Below are positions 48,337 to 59,216 of a stretch of 64,000 nucleotides of DNA, one piece after another. How positions within the stretch are numbered: position 1 is the stretch's first letter; every line of letters begins with the position of its first letter. Below the pieces are notes generated by a model. That model had not been told where the DNA came from, did not search any database, and was given only the letters and a program-made list of their open reading frames with translations. The position numbers and the translations under genes were made by a program. The stretch covers positions 1 to 64,000 of the forward strand of contig CAJQQG010000007.1 in NCBI GenBank assembly GCA_905480425.1. The letters run 5' to 3'. Source of the DNA: an uncultured Flavobacteriaceae bacterium. GTDB lineage: Bacteria; Bacteroidota; Bacteroidia; Flavobacteriales; Flavobacteriaceae.

Positions 48337-50198
48337 TGATACGAAAGATTACTTTGTTAAGTTTTACCATCGGTGCCTCTTTATTGTTCATTTTGCAATT
48401 AATGTCACTTCAATTATTTAATTCTGATTATTCTGAGCTTTCTTTAAATAATGCAGTTGAAGAGCGTCCTGTGTTTCCAAATAGAGGATTAATTTATGAT
48501 AGAAATGGAATTCTGTTGGTTAAAAATCAACCAGCCTATGACTTAATGGTAATCCCAGAAAATCAAGAATCTTTTGACACTCTGGAACTAACATCAGTTT
48601 TAAACATTACCAAACAAGATCTTATTACTCAATTAAAAAAAGCAGAACGTTTTTCAAATAAGCATCCTTCGGAAATAATCCGACAGGTTTCAAAAGAAAC
48701 ACGTGCTTTTTTTCAGGAGAAAATGTGGAAATATCCGGGATTTTATTTTCAAAAAAAGACAGTTAGAGACTATACTATTTCCATCGCATCAAATGTCTTA
48801 GGATATACAAGTGAGGTGAATCAAGGAGAGCTTAAAGGAAAAACTGATTATATTTTGGGTGAAATGATTGGTAGGCAAGGAATTGAAAAAAATTATGAAA
48901 CAATTTTAAAAGGAGAGAAAGGGGCTGTTTTTTTTCAAAAAGACCGCTTTAACAGAATTATAGGACCCTATAAAGAAGGAGTGTTTGATATTCCCTTAAA
49001 GCCAGCGGAAGATTTAACTCTTACAATTGATGGATTATTGCAACAATATGGTGAATCTTTATTACAGAATAAAAGAGGGGGTATTGTAGCAATTGAACCT
49101 AACACAGGAGAAGTTTTAGCCTTGGTGTCAGCGCCTAGTTTTAATCCTAATTTATTAATTGGTCGTGAACGTTCAAAAAACTTTAATACCTTAAGAAATG
49201 ATACCTTAGCTAAGCCTCTTTTTGATAGGGCCCTTCAAGCAGAATATTCTCCTGGTTCACCCTTTAAAACATTAAATGCCTTAATTGGTTTACAAGAAAA
49301 TGTAATCACTCCCAAAACAATATTTAGGTGTAATAAAGGTCATTCATATTCAAAGAATGCCTTTATGAAATGTCATTGCAAAGTTGGCTCTAAAAATGAT
49401 TTGCTTAGAGGTATTTATAATTCTTGTAATACATATTTTGCTAAAACATATTTAGGAATAATTAAGAGCGCCCCTACTCCAGCAGAAGGTGTCGATCTTT
49501 GGAAAAACCATCTTAAAAAATTTGGTCTTGGAGACTACTTGGGATATGATTTACCCATTGGTAAAAAAGGCTTTATTCCTGGTAGTAGTTATTACGATAG
49601 TTGGTATAAAAAAGGATCATGGGGAGGAACAACTATAATATCAAACGGAATTGGACAGGGAGAAGTATTAACCACACCCATTCAAATGGCAAACTTTACA
49701 GCAACTATAGCAAATAGGGGATACTTTATAAAACCTCATTTTAAAAAATCATTTACTACAACTGAAAAAGATTCTCTTTACGCCAAAAACTATACCCTTA
49801 TAGATACCAAACATTTTGAAACTGTAATTGAGGGAATGCATCAGGTAGTTGAAAAAGGAACAGCAAAAATTGCACGTATAAAAGGCATTGAAGTTTGTGG
49901 TAAAACTGGAACTGTTGAGAATTTTATTCGTTTAAATGGTGAAAAAACACAACTTACTGACCACTCAATTTTTATAGCTTTTGCTCCAAAAGAAGATCCT
50001 AAAATTGCTATTACTGTTTTTGTGGAAAATGGTTATTGGGGTGGACGTTGGGCGGCTCCTATTGCTAGTTTGATGATTGAAAAATACTTAACAGGAAACG
50101 TCAAAAGAAAGTGGTTGGAAAACAGAATGCTTGAAGGCAGTCTTTTGAAGGAATATGCCAAACCTACTTCTGGAATACCGTTTACGATAAATGAATAA
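48336..50198 (+). CDS. mrdA: Penicillin-binding protein 2
   Basis: RPVFPNRGLIYDRNG, YSPGSPFK (SxxK), CGKTGTVEN (KTG). Confidence 0.96.
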   Translation: MIRKITLLSFTIGASLLFILQLMSLQLFNSDYSELSLNNAVEERPVFPNRGLIYDRNGILLVKNQPAYDLMVIPENQESFDTLELTSVLNITKQDLITQLKKAERFSNKHPSEIIRQVSKETRAFFQEKMWKYPGFYFQKKTVRDYTISIASNVLGYTSEVNQGELKGKTDYILGEMIGRQGIEKNYETILKGEKGAVFFQKDRFNRIIGPYKEGVFDIPLKPAEDLTLTIDGLLQQYGESLLQNKRGGIVAIEPNTGEVLALVSAPSFNPNLLIGRERSKNFNTLRNDTLAKPLFDRALQAEYSPGSPFKTLNALIGLQENVITPKTIFRCNKGHSYSKNAFMKCHCKVGSKNDLLRGIYNSCNTYFAKTYLGIIKSAPTPAEGVDLWKNHLKKFGLGDYLGYDLPIGKKGFIPGSSYYDSWYKKGSWGGTTIISNGIGQGEVLTTPIQMANFTATIANRGYFIKPHFKKSFTTTEKDSLYAKNYTLIDTKHFETVIEGMHQVVEKGTAKIARIKGIEVCGKTGTVENFIRLNGEKTQLTDHSIFIAFAPKEDPKIAITVFVENGYWGGRWAAPIASLMIEKYLTGNVKRKWLENRMLEGSLLKEYAKPTSGIPFTINE

Positions 50199-51447
50199 AA
50201 ATATATTTTTCCGTTTAGACTGGCTGAGTATTATGCTCTATCTACTATTAGTTTCATTTGGCTTAGTCAACATTTACTCTTCTGGCTTTTCAAATACAAC
50301 AATCCTATTTTGGGATCCCGATTACTTAGTTGGAAAACAATTTTGGATTTTCATAGCGTGTCTAATAATTCTTCCCCTCATACTGGCTGTAAAATCAAAT
50401 TTTTTTGAACATCTTACATATATTTTTTATGGTATATCAATATTTAGCCTTTTGGGCCTTTTTATTTTTGGGGAAACTATTTCGGGTGCAACCTCATGGT
50501 ACTCTTTAGGAAGTTTCAGTCTTCAACCCTCTGAATTTGCTAAAATTACAACGGCAATGGTAGTGGCTTTAAATCTAGGTTCATTCCAAAACGACTTGAA
50601 AAAAAATACTCATTTATTAAAAATTATTTTATTGGTTTCCCTTCCAATGTTATTGATCATACTTCAGCCAGATGCTGGCTCTGCACTAGTCTTCATGGGA
50701 ATATTTTTTGTGCTTATTAGGGAAGGACTTAATCTTAAATTTCTCTTTTTAGCAATGGGTTTAATACTAATTTTTATTCTTACACTTTTATTTAGCCCCT
50801 TGAACTTATCTTTAGTAATGGGATTTATTTTTTTCATCATATATAATCTGATAAAAAAAAGATATCCCAAAACAAAAAAAAATCCCTTTATTTCAACATT
50901 AATTTTTGGAATAGTATTCTCCTATTCTGTTAGTCTTATTTTCAATACTGTTTTTGAACAAAGACACAGAGATCGTTTTAACATTATTTTAGGTCTCGAA
51001 ACAGATTCAAGAGGAATCGGCTACAATATAAATCAATCTAAAATTGCTATTGGTTCAGGGGGGTTTAGTGGAAAAGGCTTTCGCAATGGTTCACAAACAA
51101 AAGGAAATTTTGTTCCAGAACAAGAGACAGATTATATTTTTAGTATTGTGGGAGAGGAATGGGGGTTTCTAGGAAGTGTAACCCTAATTCTTTTATTTGT
51201 AACACTTATTTTTAGAATAATTTATAAAGCGGAACGACACTCTTCTGCTTATGCCAGAGTATTTTCATATACATTTGCAAGTATGCTTTTTGTTCACTTT
51301 TTTATAAATATTGGGATGACATTGGGCCTAGTTCCCACTGTAGGAATCCCATTACCTTTCATTAGTTATGGAGGGTCAAATTTGCTAGCCTTTAGTTTAA
51401 TGTTGTTTATTTATTTAAACTTTGACGCCAATAGACTAGACTATTAA
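50191..51447 (+). CDS. rodA: Rod shape-determining protein RodA (SEDS)
   Basis: FSLQPSEFAKI, QPDAGSALVF, LGLVPTVGIPLPFISYGGSNLLA. Confidence 0.96.
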   Translation: MNKNIFFRLDWLSIMLYLLLVSFGLVNIYSSGFSNTTILFWDPDYLVGKQFWIFIACLIILPLILAVKSNFFEHLTYIFYGISIFSLLGLFIFGETISGATSWYSLGSFSLQPSEFAKITTAMVVALNLGSFQNDLKKNTHLLKIILLVSLPMLLIILQPDAGSALVFMGIFFVLIREGLNLKFLFLAMGLILIFILTLLFSPLNLSLVMGFIFFIIYNLIKKRYPKTKKNPFISTLIFGIVFSYSVSLIFNTVFEQRHRDRFNIILGLETDSRGIGYNINQSKIAIGSGGFSGKGFRNGSQTKGNFVPEQETDYIFSIVGEEWGFLGSVTLILLFVTLIFRIIYKAERHSSAYARVFSYTFASMLFVHFFINIGMTLGLVPTVGIPLPFISYGGSNLLAFSLMLFIYLNFDANRLDY

Positions 51448-51449
51448 AA

Positions 51450-52529
51450 CTATTTAGCGTTTACATCAAAGGCATCACGTAAGCTACTTCCTAAAATCAT
51501 AAAAGCAAGTACTAAGCTCATAATAGCAAGTCCAGGAAGTACTGCTAAATATGGCTTTCCTAAAAGTAAATATCTAAAATGATCTTTGACCATACCTCCC
51601 CAACTTGGTATTGGTGGTTGAGCGCCAATTCCCAAAAAACTTAACCCACTTTCCATTAAAATAGCACTTGCAAAATTAGCTGCAGAGATAACAATTAATG
51701 GTGCAATAAGCATTGGTAAAATATGTTGAGATAAAATTCTCACATGTGAAAAACCAAGAGCAGCCCCTGCCTGAATATAAAGCTGCTCTTTAACTGATTT
51801 TACCTGTCCTCGAACAAGTCTTGCTACCTCAACCCACATAGTAAGTCCTACGGCAACAAATACTTGCCAAAAGCCACGCCCTAAAGCTAAGGTAATGGCT
51901 ATAACCATTAACAAGGTTGGAATAGACCAAGTGATATTTATTAGCCACATAATAACACGATCAATCCAACCACCAAAATATCCAGCAATTGCACCTAAAA
52001 AAACACCTAACACTAACGATATAAAAACAGCCACAAATCCTATTGAAATAGAAATTCTCGAGCCTATCAAAAGTCTACTTAATAAATCACGGCCATATTT
52101 ATCAGTCCCTAAAATAAATTGTTTTTTAATTAAATAATTTGATTTAATAACACTTTTATTTGCATCCCCCAGAAAGCTACTAAAAAATATTTTTTCATAG
52201 TAATCTGTTGCGTTACCATATCGTTTATAGGCTAGCCCATCTTTAAACCACTTAATATCTTGAACAGGTATTTCTTCATTTGGATTATTATTCCCTGATA
52301 AGAATAAATAAGATTTTTTTCTTTTTTTTTGTGGAATGATTAACATTTCACAAGAAAATCCAGGGGGCTGAGAGTGAATGGAAAGATGCATTTGATTTCC
52401 ATAAGCCGTTTTATCGGGCGCTAAAAAATACGCGAATATTGCAATGAGTGTAACTATAATAATAAAAAGTAAACTACCTATAGCCCAAGAATCTTGCTTG
52501 AATTGATAGAGTGCGCGCTTAAACTCCAA
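51450..52529 (-). CDS. ABC transporter permease (DppC/OppC type)
   Basis: GTDKYGRDLLSRLLIGSRISI, LLMESGLSFLGIGAQPPIPSWGGMV. Confidence 0.93.
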   Translation of the reverse strand: MEFKRALYQFKQDSWAIGSLLFIIIVTLIAIFAYFLAPDKTAYGNQMHLSIHSQPPGFSCEMLIIPQKKRKKSYLFLSGNNNPNEEIPVQDIKWFKDGLAYKRYGNATDYYEKIFFSSFLGDANKSVIKSNYLIKKQFILGTDKYGRDLLSRLLIGSRISISIGFVAVFISLVLGVFLGAIAGYFGGWIDRVIMWLINITWSIPTLLMVIAITLALGRGFWQVFVAVGLTMWVEVARLVRGQVKSVKEQLYIQAGAALGFSHVRILSQHILPMLIAPLIVISAANFASAILMESGLSFLGIGAQPPIPSWGGMVKDHFRYLLLGKPYLAVLPGLAIMSLVLAFMILGSSLRDAFDVNAK

Positions 52530-52537
52530 AATATATT

Positions 52538-54688
52538 TTAGTTTTTAACTTCAGCTATTATATTATTACCACTAAGTTGAGTAGATAAATCTTTCAGTAT
52601 TTCTATAGCTTCTGAAATATAAATATCCTTTTTAAGGGATTTTTGCCAGCGCTTTCTTTTGATAATTAAATCATCATTCACTTCAGCTTGTAATCCTGCT
52701 TCTGGCAACCACTGAAATTCTAAAGAGGATTCGTAATCACCTAACTTCTTAAAGCGTTCAGAATAGGTTTTATTCGATTCTCTCGTTGCTTTGTAGGATG
52801 TGAAATCTAATGAATAAGTATAATTTTCTTGTTGCTTTTTAATCCATAAAGCCTGTTCATCAATTAGAGTTAAAATTGGATTATCTTTTACACGTTGCTT
52901 ACTTCTGGATAAAGAATATTCATAATTATTCAGGCCTTCAAATGTTTTGTAAAGAGCTGGTGAAATGCTGTCCCAAGCCAAGGGATTATCTTGATCTTTT
53001 TCTCCCATCTCAACGTAAGCATAGCGGTTTGGAAAAACAACATCACTTTTAACTCCTTCTAGCTGTGTCGAACGACCATTAATTCTATAAAACTTATCAG
53101 TAGTTACTTTAAGGGCTCCTAAATCACCATAGGTTCCTCCAGTAATCATTCTATTGAGATCAAAAACGTTTTGAACAGTCCCTTTACCAAACGTTTGCTT
53201 ACTTCCCAAGATGATAGCCCTTTTATAATCTTGCAAAGCGGCAGCAATTATTTCTGAAGCTGAGGCTGAAAATTCATTTACTAGAATCACAAGAGGCCCA
53301 TCCCAAACAATCCTGGGATCTATATCTTTTAAAACTTCTTTTTTTCCACCCGTGCTTTTTACCTGAACAACGGGTCCTTCCTTTATAAAATAACCTGCCA
53401 TTTCAACTACTGTTTTGAGTGAACCACCGCCATTATTTCTTAGATCTAGAATAATTCCTTTTACATTTTTCTGTTTTAACTGCTCTAATTCTTTTTTAAC
53501 ATCAGTTGCAGCATTGCGTTGGTTGTAATCTTGGAAATTAACATAAAATTTAGGCAACTCAATCAATCCAAAAGATTCCTTATCATTTGTAATTAAGGAA
53601 GAACGAGCATAAGTCTCTTCAAGAATTACTACATCACGAGTTACTTTAACATCTTCAATTGAACCATCCACACGCTTAATAGTTAAAATTACTTGGGTGC
53701 CTTTTGGACCTTTTATAAGTTTGATAGAGTCATCTAAACGCATACCTGAAATATCTACAGCCTCCTTATTTGGTTGGGCAACTTTCAAAATAATATCTCC
53801 TATTTCTAATAATTCATCTCTCCAAACAGGCCCACCAGAAATAACCTCAACAATTTTTACTTCTTGATTTCTTTTTTGTAAACGAGCTCCAATTCCTTCA
53901 AATTCTCCAGACATACTAGCGTCAAAACGATCTTTATCGTTTGGTGCTAGATAAGAAGTATGTGGATCAAATTGTAACACAATTGAATTAATGTAAATTG
54001 AAAACCAATCTTTACGATTCAAATCATTGTAACGTTCAAAAAAAGCATCCATATTTTCTGAAATTATTTCTCTTGCTTTTACTTCAAGTTCACTGTCTGT
54101 TTTCATTACATAGGATACGTCTATTTCTAATTTTTGAACCTCTTCGTCTTTTTTAGAGGTGAAGCGCTCCAAGGCATTTAACTTAAGTCGCTTGCGCCAT
54201 ATGGATCTTAATTCAGTTAGATTATTTGCATACGATGCTTTTTTAAAGTCTAAATTAATTTCATCTTTAATTGAAAAATCAAAAGGAGTTTCTAAAAGAG
54301 ATTTATAAAATCCTTCAACTTGAGACATACGTTCCATCAACTTTTCAAATGAAAGATTAAAAAACTCTACTTGAGTGTTTTTAATCTCATCATCAATTAG
54401 ATGACGATAGAAATTAAATGAATTAATATCTGATTTTAAGAAAAAACGATGTTGTCCATCAATATTTTCAAGATAACTCATGTATGCATTTTCAGAAAAT
54501 ACATCATTGATATCTTTGGGGTCGAAGTGTCCACGATCTAAAACATAGGATATAATCTCTAAAAGTAATTTATCCTTGTTTGGATTCTCTTTTTTTAGGG
54601 TAATCCCAAAAACGAAACCACTCAAAAGAATAAAAGATAAGATCCAAACAAAAGGTCTCATTGATAAAATTTTTAATATCATTCTCAT
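52538..54688 (-). CDS. Carboxy-terminal processing (tail-specific) protease
   Basis: PDZ domain plus S41 core: ILDLRNNGGGSLKTVV, NEFSASASEIIAAALQDYKRAIILGSKQTFGKGTVQ. Confidence 0.95.
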   Translation of the reverse strand: MRMILKILSMRPFVWILSFILLSGFVFGITLKKENPNKDKLLLEIISYVLDRGHFDPKDINDVFSENAYMSYLENIDGQHRFFLKSDINSFNFYRHLIDDEIKNTQVEFFNLSFEKLMERMSQVEGFYKSLLETPFDFSIKDEINLDFKKASYANNLTELRSIWRKRLKLNALERFTSKKDEEVQKLEIDVSYVMKTDSELEVKAREIISENMDAFFERYNDLNRKDWFSIYINSIVLQFDPHTSYLAPNDKDRFDASMSGEFEGIGARLQKRNQEVKIVEVISGGPVWRDELLEIGDIILKVAQPNKEAVDISGMRLDDSIKLIKGPKGTQVILTIKRVDGSIEDVKVTRDVVILEETYARSSLITNDKESFGLIELPKFYVNFQDYNQRNAATDVKKELEQLKQKNVKGIILDLRNNGGGSLKTVVEMAGYFIKEGPVVQVKSTGGKKEVLKDIDPRIVWDGPLVILVNEFSASASEIIAAALQDYKRAIILGSKQTFGKGTVQNVFDLNRMITGGTYGDLGALKVTTDKFYRINGRSTQLEGVKSDVVFPNRYAYVEMGEKDQDNPLAWDSISPALYKTFEGLNNYEYSLSRSKQRVKDNPILTLIDEQALWIKKQQENYTYSLDFTSYKATRESNKTYSERFKKLGDYESSLEFQWLPEAGLQAEVNDDLIIKRKRWQKSLKKDIYISEAIEILKDLSTQLSGNNIIAEVKN

Positions 54689-54786
54689 AAGCTCTAAATA
54701 TACATATATTCTTATAATTCATTTGTTAATATTGTTTTAAAAGAAAGCCCTTAAAGATTTCTTACATTTACTGTGAAAAAAAATTT

Positions 54787-55557
54787 ATGACGTCTAAACC
54801 CTTAATATTGGTAACAAATGACGATGGAATTACCGCTCCTGGAATTCGAATGCTCATTGAAGTTATGAACGAAATCGGAGAGGTTATTGTTGTTGCACCA
54901 AACAGTCCTCAGTCTGCTATGGGTCATGCTATAACAATAAACTCAACGCTTCACTGTAGTAAAGTAACTGTTTCAGATGGACCACAAAAAGAGTATAGTT
55001 GCTCTGGCACACCTGCAGATTGCGTAAAACTTGCAGTCAACGAATTATTAGACAGAAAGCCTGATTTATGCGTCTCGGGTGTTAACCACGGATCTAATTC
55101 TTCTATTAATGTTATTTATTCAGGGACAATGAGTGCCGCATTGGAAGCAGGAATAGAAGGAATACCTGCTATTGGATTTTCATTAATGGATTTTCGATGG
55201 AATGCAGACTTTCATCCATTAAAAAAATTCATAAAACAAATAACACTTGAGGCGCTTCTGAAAGGAATTCCTCGAGATATTGTTTTAAATGTAAATTTTC
55301 CAAAATTAAAAGAAAAAGAAATTAAGGGCATTAAGATTTGTCGCCAAGCAAAAGCAAATTGGGTAGAAGAATTTGATAAAAGAACAAACCCTATGGGCAA
55401 AGAATATTATTGGCTTACTGGAACATTTGTTAATGAAGATAAAGGGGAAGATACTGACGAATGGGCATTAGAACAAGGATATGTCTCTATTGTACCTACA
55501 CAATTTGATTTTACAGCACATCATAGCATTCAACAACTAAATACATGGGACTTATAA
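54787..55557 (+). CDS. surE: 5'/3'-nucleotidase SurE
   Basis: LVTNDDGITAPGI, SGVNHGSN, YSGTMSAALEG-like. Confidence 0.97.
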   Translation: MTSKPLILVTNDDGITAPGIRMLIEVMNEIGEVIVVAPNSPQSAMGHAITINSTLHCSKVTVSDGPQKEYSCSGTPADCVKLAVNELLDRKPDLCVSGVNHGSNSSINVIYSGTMSAALEAGIEGIPAIGFSLMDFRWNADFHPLKKFIKQITLEALLKGIPRDIVLNVNFPKLKEKEIKGIKICRQAKANWVEEFDKRTNPMGKEYYWLTGTFVNEDKGEDTDEWALEQGYVSIVPTQFDFTAHHSIQQLNTWDL

Positions 55558-55841
55558 AAGACAAATATTTCCTCTGGGGAATTTTTACCGGTTTACTGTG
55601 GACAATTTTTGGTGTTATAATAATTGTTTTTTTTCTTTCAGAATCGTCAATAGAGACTAGCTTAGTGACGATTTACCAACAAAATAAATTAAGTGGACTC
55701 ATCTCTATTGCTTCATTAATCAACCTACCTGTCTTTTTTCTTGCACTTAAAAAAAATAAAATATCATTTGCTAAGGGTCTAGTAACACTATCAATTGCAA
55801 TGGTATTAGTTATCACTTATTTGAAAATTAATGCTTCCTAA
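55545..55841 (+). CDS. Small membrane protein
   Basis: Three hydrophobic segments; lies between surE and lpxB with overlapping start. Confidence 0.65.
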   Translation: MGLIKDKYFLWGIFTGLLWTIFGVIIIVFFLSESSIETSLVTIYQQNKLSGLISIASLINLPVFFLALKKNKISFAKGLVTLSIAMVLVITYLKINAS

Positions 55842-55850
55842 ATTTATTCA

Positions 55851-56972
55851 GTGAAATATTATCTCATTTCTGGGGAAGCTTCAGGGGATTTGCATGGTTC
55901 CCATCTTATAAAAGCTCTTAAAAAAGTTGATTCTAAAGCTACTTTTCGAGCATGGGGTGGTGATTTGATGGAACGAGAAGGGGCTTTTTTAGTAAAACAC
56001 TATCGCAAACTTGCTTTTATGGGGTTTTGGGAAGTTATTTCACATTTACCTGACATTTTAAATAACATTGCGTTTTGTAAAAAAGACATTATTAATTATA
56101 ATCCTGAGGTAATTATTTATATTGATTATCCCGGTTTTAATCTAAGGATTGCTGAATGGGCTAAAAAGAAAAAATTTGAAAACCATTACTATATAAGTCC
56201 ACAAGTTTGGGCTTGGAAAGAAAATAGAATCCATAAAATGAAGGAAAATTTGGATGCTCTTTATGTAATTTTACCTTTTGAAAAAACTTTTTTTGAAAAT
56301 AAACATCAATTTTCTGTCCACTACGTAGGGCATCCTTTACTAGATTATATTCCTAAATATCCTAAAAACAATACATTTAATCAAGACCATGCTATAGTAT
56401 CGGAGAAACCTATTATAGCTCTTCTTCCAGGAAGTCGTATTCAAGAAATAAAAAAAATGTTGCCACTTTTCGTTAGAGTTGCAAAATATTTTTCAGAATA
56501 TCAATTTGTTATTGCGGGTGCCCCAGGAATTAATATAGATCAATATAATATATTTACTGATACTACCTCAATGAAAATAGTCTACAATAGCACATATGAT
56601 CTACTTCAACACAGCACTGCTGCTCTTGTAACAAGTGGAACTGCAACACTCGAAACAGCACTATTTGGTGTACCTCAAATAGTGTGTTATCGTAGTAGTT
56701 CCCTTAGTTATTGGATCGCTAAAAGAATCGTTAAGCTGAAATTTATTTCACTTGTAAATTTAATTTTAAATCGTTCAGCTGTTATAGAATTAATTCAAGA
56801 TTCCTTGACAGAAGAAAGTCTTAGGCATCATCTTAAAGATCTTTTAAAAACTTCTAGTACTAAAAAAATAGAGAAGGAATATCTAGCATTAAAAATCATT
56901 TTAGGAAAAGGTGGGGCAAGTAGTAAAACTGCCCAACTTATCTTCGATCAGGTGAGTAAAAAGAGTCTTTAA
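55851..56972 (+). CDS. lpxB: Lipid-A-disaccharide synthase
   Basis: ISGEASGDLHGSHLIKAL, YYISPQVWAWKENR, LLPGSRIQEIKKMLP. GTG start. Confidence 0.96.
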   Translation: MKYYLISGEASGDLHGSHLIKALKKVDSKATFRAWGGDLMEREGAFLVKHYRKLAFMGFWEVISHLPDILNNIAFCKKDIINYNPEVIIYIDYPGFNLRIAEWAKKKKFENHYYISPQVWAWKENRIHKMKENLDALYVILPFEKTFFENKHQFSVHYVGHPLLDYIPKYPKNNTFNQDHAIVSEKPIIALLPGSRIQEIKKMLPLFVRVAKYFSEYQFVIAGAPGINIDQYNIFTDTTSMKIVYNSTYDLLQHSTAALVTSGTATLETALFGVPQIVCYRSSSLSYWIAKRIVKLKFISLVNLILNRSAVIELIQDSLTEESLRHHLKDLLKTSSTKKIEKEYLALKIILGKGGASSKTAQLIFDQVSKKSL

Positions 56973-57124
56973 AATCCTGAAATAAATCATAACACACTGT
57001 CTGAAGAGACTGTTTTCAATATTATTTTTTATAATGCTTTGAATTACGGTAAATAAATTATTAAGTATATAAAAAATGACCAAATGATTACTGAAAATTA
57101 TCGCTAAAGAAGGTGTACTAGAAA

Positions 57125-57670
57125 TTATCCTCGAAAACGAGGAATAAAGCTCTTTTTATAATTTTCGAAATCTTCAGGCTTAGAAAAAATTTGATAATCT
57201 CCCTGTTTTATCATTTTAAGAAATAATTCTAGTTGCTTGGGCTTTTGATAACCTACAACGGGCATTATAGGTGCACCATTTTCGGTTAAAAAAACCATTG
57301 TTGGGTAGCCTTTTACTCCTAAAAACTGAGTGAATTGATGGGTAGCGTTCCTGCCCTTTCTATTAATATCATAATTAGGATTTGAAAATTTTTGATTATA
57401 AAAATTAATCTCTTCTTGTCCTTCTGCATTAAATTTTACAGCATAATAATGTTCACTAATATAACTTGAAACGTCTGGATTTTGAAAAGTATTTTTATCT
57501 AGTAACTTACAAGGTCCACACCAATCGGTATAAACATCCATGAAGATTTTTTTAGGTATTTTTTTTTGAGCTTCCATGGCCTCTGCTAGAGTCAACCATT
57601 CTATTTGTTGGGAACTAATAGTAGTTGTAAATAAAATAAAAGCGATGAACAGTATTAGATTTATTTTCAT
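57125..57670 (-). CDS. Secreted thioredoxin-family protein (DUF255/DsbD-gamma-like)
   Basis: VYTDWCGPCKLLDKNTF, signal peptide. Confidence 0.88.
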   Translation of the reverse strand: MKINLILFIAFILFTTTISSQQIEWLTLAEAMEAQKKIPKKIFMDVYTDWCGPCKLLDKNTFQNPDVSSYISEHYYAVKFNAEGQEEINFYNQKFSNPNYDINRKGRNATHQFTQFLGVKGYPTMVFLTENGAPIMPVVGYQKPKQLELFLKMIKQGDYQIFSKPEDFENYKKSFIPRFRG

Positions 57671-57673
57671 AGA

Positions 57674-59206
57674 TTAATGAATATTTCCCATTAATTTTTT
57701 AAGTAAAGGTGCGGTTAATAAAACAATAATACCTGCTCCAATTGCATATTTAGAAATAAGATCAAAACCTCCAATATAAATATTTAAAGTATCCATTCCT
57801 CCCACATTAATATCTTCACTTTCAATTGCTAATTGTTTACCAATAAAACCAACTAATTGAAATGCATATGCAGAAGATAAAAACCAAACACCCATCATAA
57901 AGGCTACCATTCTTTTAGGAGATAAATCTGTTATTTTAGATAAGCCAACAGGCGACATAAATAGTTCTCCAACAGAAAGTAAAAAATACATTAATAATAA
58001 ATAATTAAAAGGCACCATTCCATCTTCATTGGCAGCATTGCCACTCATTGCTAGTATAAAGAAACTAATCCCAGCAAAAAGTAATCCAAAACCAAATTTA
58101 TAAGGAGTTCTTGGATTTATTTTACGTTTATTTAAGACCGTCCACATCCAAGATATTGGAAGTGCTAACAAAATAATAAACATTGAATTTAAAGAATTTG
58201 TTTGGGCTGCATCCAAATAAGTAAGCATCACATTTCTAGAAGCAAATAGAGTAATTACACTACCTGATAGCTCATGAAAACCCCAAAAAAGGGTCATAAA
58301 TAGTGTAATGGCTATAGCAACAAGTAACTTCTTCCGTTCTTCTAAAGTTACCTTGCTTAAAACAAAAGCCAAATAACCTATAATAAATATTCCAACTATT
58401 TTAAAAATTAGATTAACAATATTTTGATCTCCAAACATTCCTCCAGCTGCTGCCTTATAGCTTGCTAAAAGAATTGCAATTAAAGGAGCAGAAAGAAATG
58501 CTATAATTGTAATCCAATTTCCTTTGGTAACTCCAAAGGTTTTTATTAATAGTTTTTCTTTAGAGGGAGCGATTCCTTGAGCGCCAAAAACACCATCTTT
58601 AATTCCTTTCCAAAAGAACAATAAACCGGTTAACATACCAAACCCTGCTAATCCAAATCCGTAATGCCATCCATAAGCACTTCCTAGCCATCCACACAAT
58701 AATGGGGCGATCCATCCACCTATATTAATTCCCATATAAAAAATGGTAAATCCAGAGTCTTTCCTTGAGTCTTTTTCACCATAAAGCGATCCTACAAAAG
58801 TTGAGATATTTGGTTTAAAAAAACCGTTTCCAATAACAATAAAACCAAGAGCAAGAAAAAAAGCATAATCATTTTCTATTGCTAAGACAAAATGTCCAAG
58901 TGCCATTAAAGAACCTCCCAGAAAAATGGATTTTCTAAACCCTAAAATGACATCAGAAATTCTACCTCCCACTACTGTGGATGCATAAACTAAAGAACCG
59001 TAAGAAGCGTATACTGCAGCGGCTGCAAAATCCCTTTCAACTAGTTCTAGGAAAATTACATTAACCATGTAAAGAGTCAACAAGGCACGCATTCCATAGA
59101 AGCTAAAGCGTTCCCATAGCTCTGCAAAAAATAAATAAAACAAACCTTTTGGATGTCCAAATAATGTATCATTCTGGATTTGGTTTACAGAAGTCGGTGT
59201 TGTCAT
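57674..59206 (-). CDS. POT/PTR-family peptide MFS transporter
   Basis: LFYLFFAELWERFSFYGMRALLTLYM, GNGFFKPNISTFVG, FTIFYMGINIGGW. Confidence 0.95.
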   Translation of the reverse strand: MTTPTSVNQIQNDTLFGHPKGLFYLFFAELWERFSFYGMRALLTLYMVNVIFLELVERDFAAAAVYASYGSLVYASTVVGGRISDVILGFRKSIFLGGSLMALGHFVLAIENDYAFFLALGFIVIGNGFFKPNISTFVGSLYGEKDSRKDSGFTIFYMGINIGGWIAPLLCGWLGSAYGWHYGFGLAGFGMLTGLLFFWKGIKDGVFGAQGIAPSKEKLLIKTFGVTKGNWITIIAFLSAPLIAILLASYKAAAGGMFGDQNIVNLIFKIVGIFIIGYLAFVLSKVTLEERKKLLVAIAITLFMTLFWGFHELSGSVITLFASRNVMLTYLDAAQTNSLNSMFIILLALPISWMWTVLNKRKINPRTPYKFGFGLLFAGISFFILAMSGNAANEDGMVPFNYLLLMYFLLSVGELFMSPVGLSKITDLSPKRMVAFMMGVWFLSSAYAFQLVGFIGKQLAIESEDINVGGMDTLNIYIGGFDLISKYAIGAGIIVLLTAPLLKKLMGNIH

Positions 59207-59216
59207 ATATGGTTTT

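Noticed and set aside
57121-57145. Hairpin cctcgaaaacgagg at the end of the thioredoxin gene
   Set aside because: Short stem inside coding sequence with no following T tract; not convincing as a terminator.
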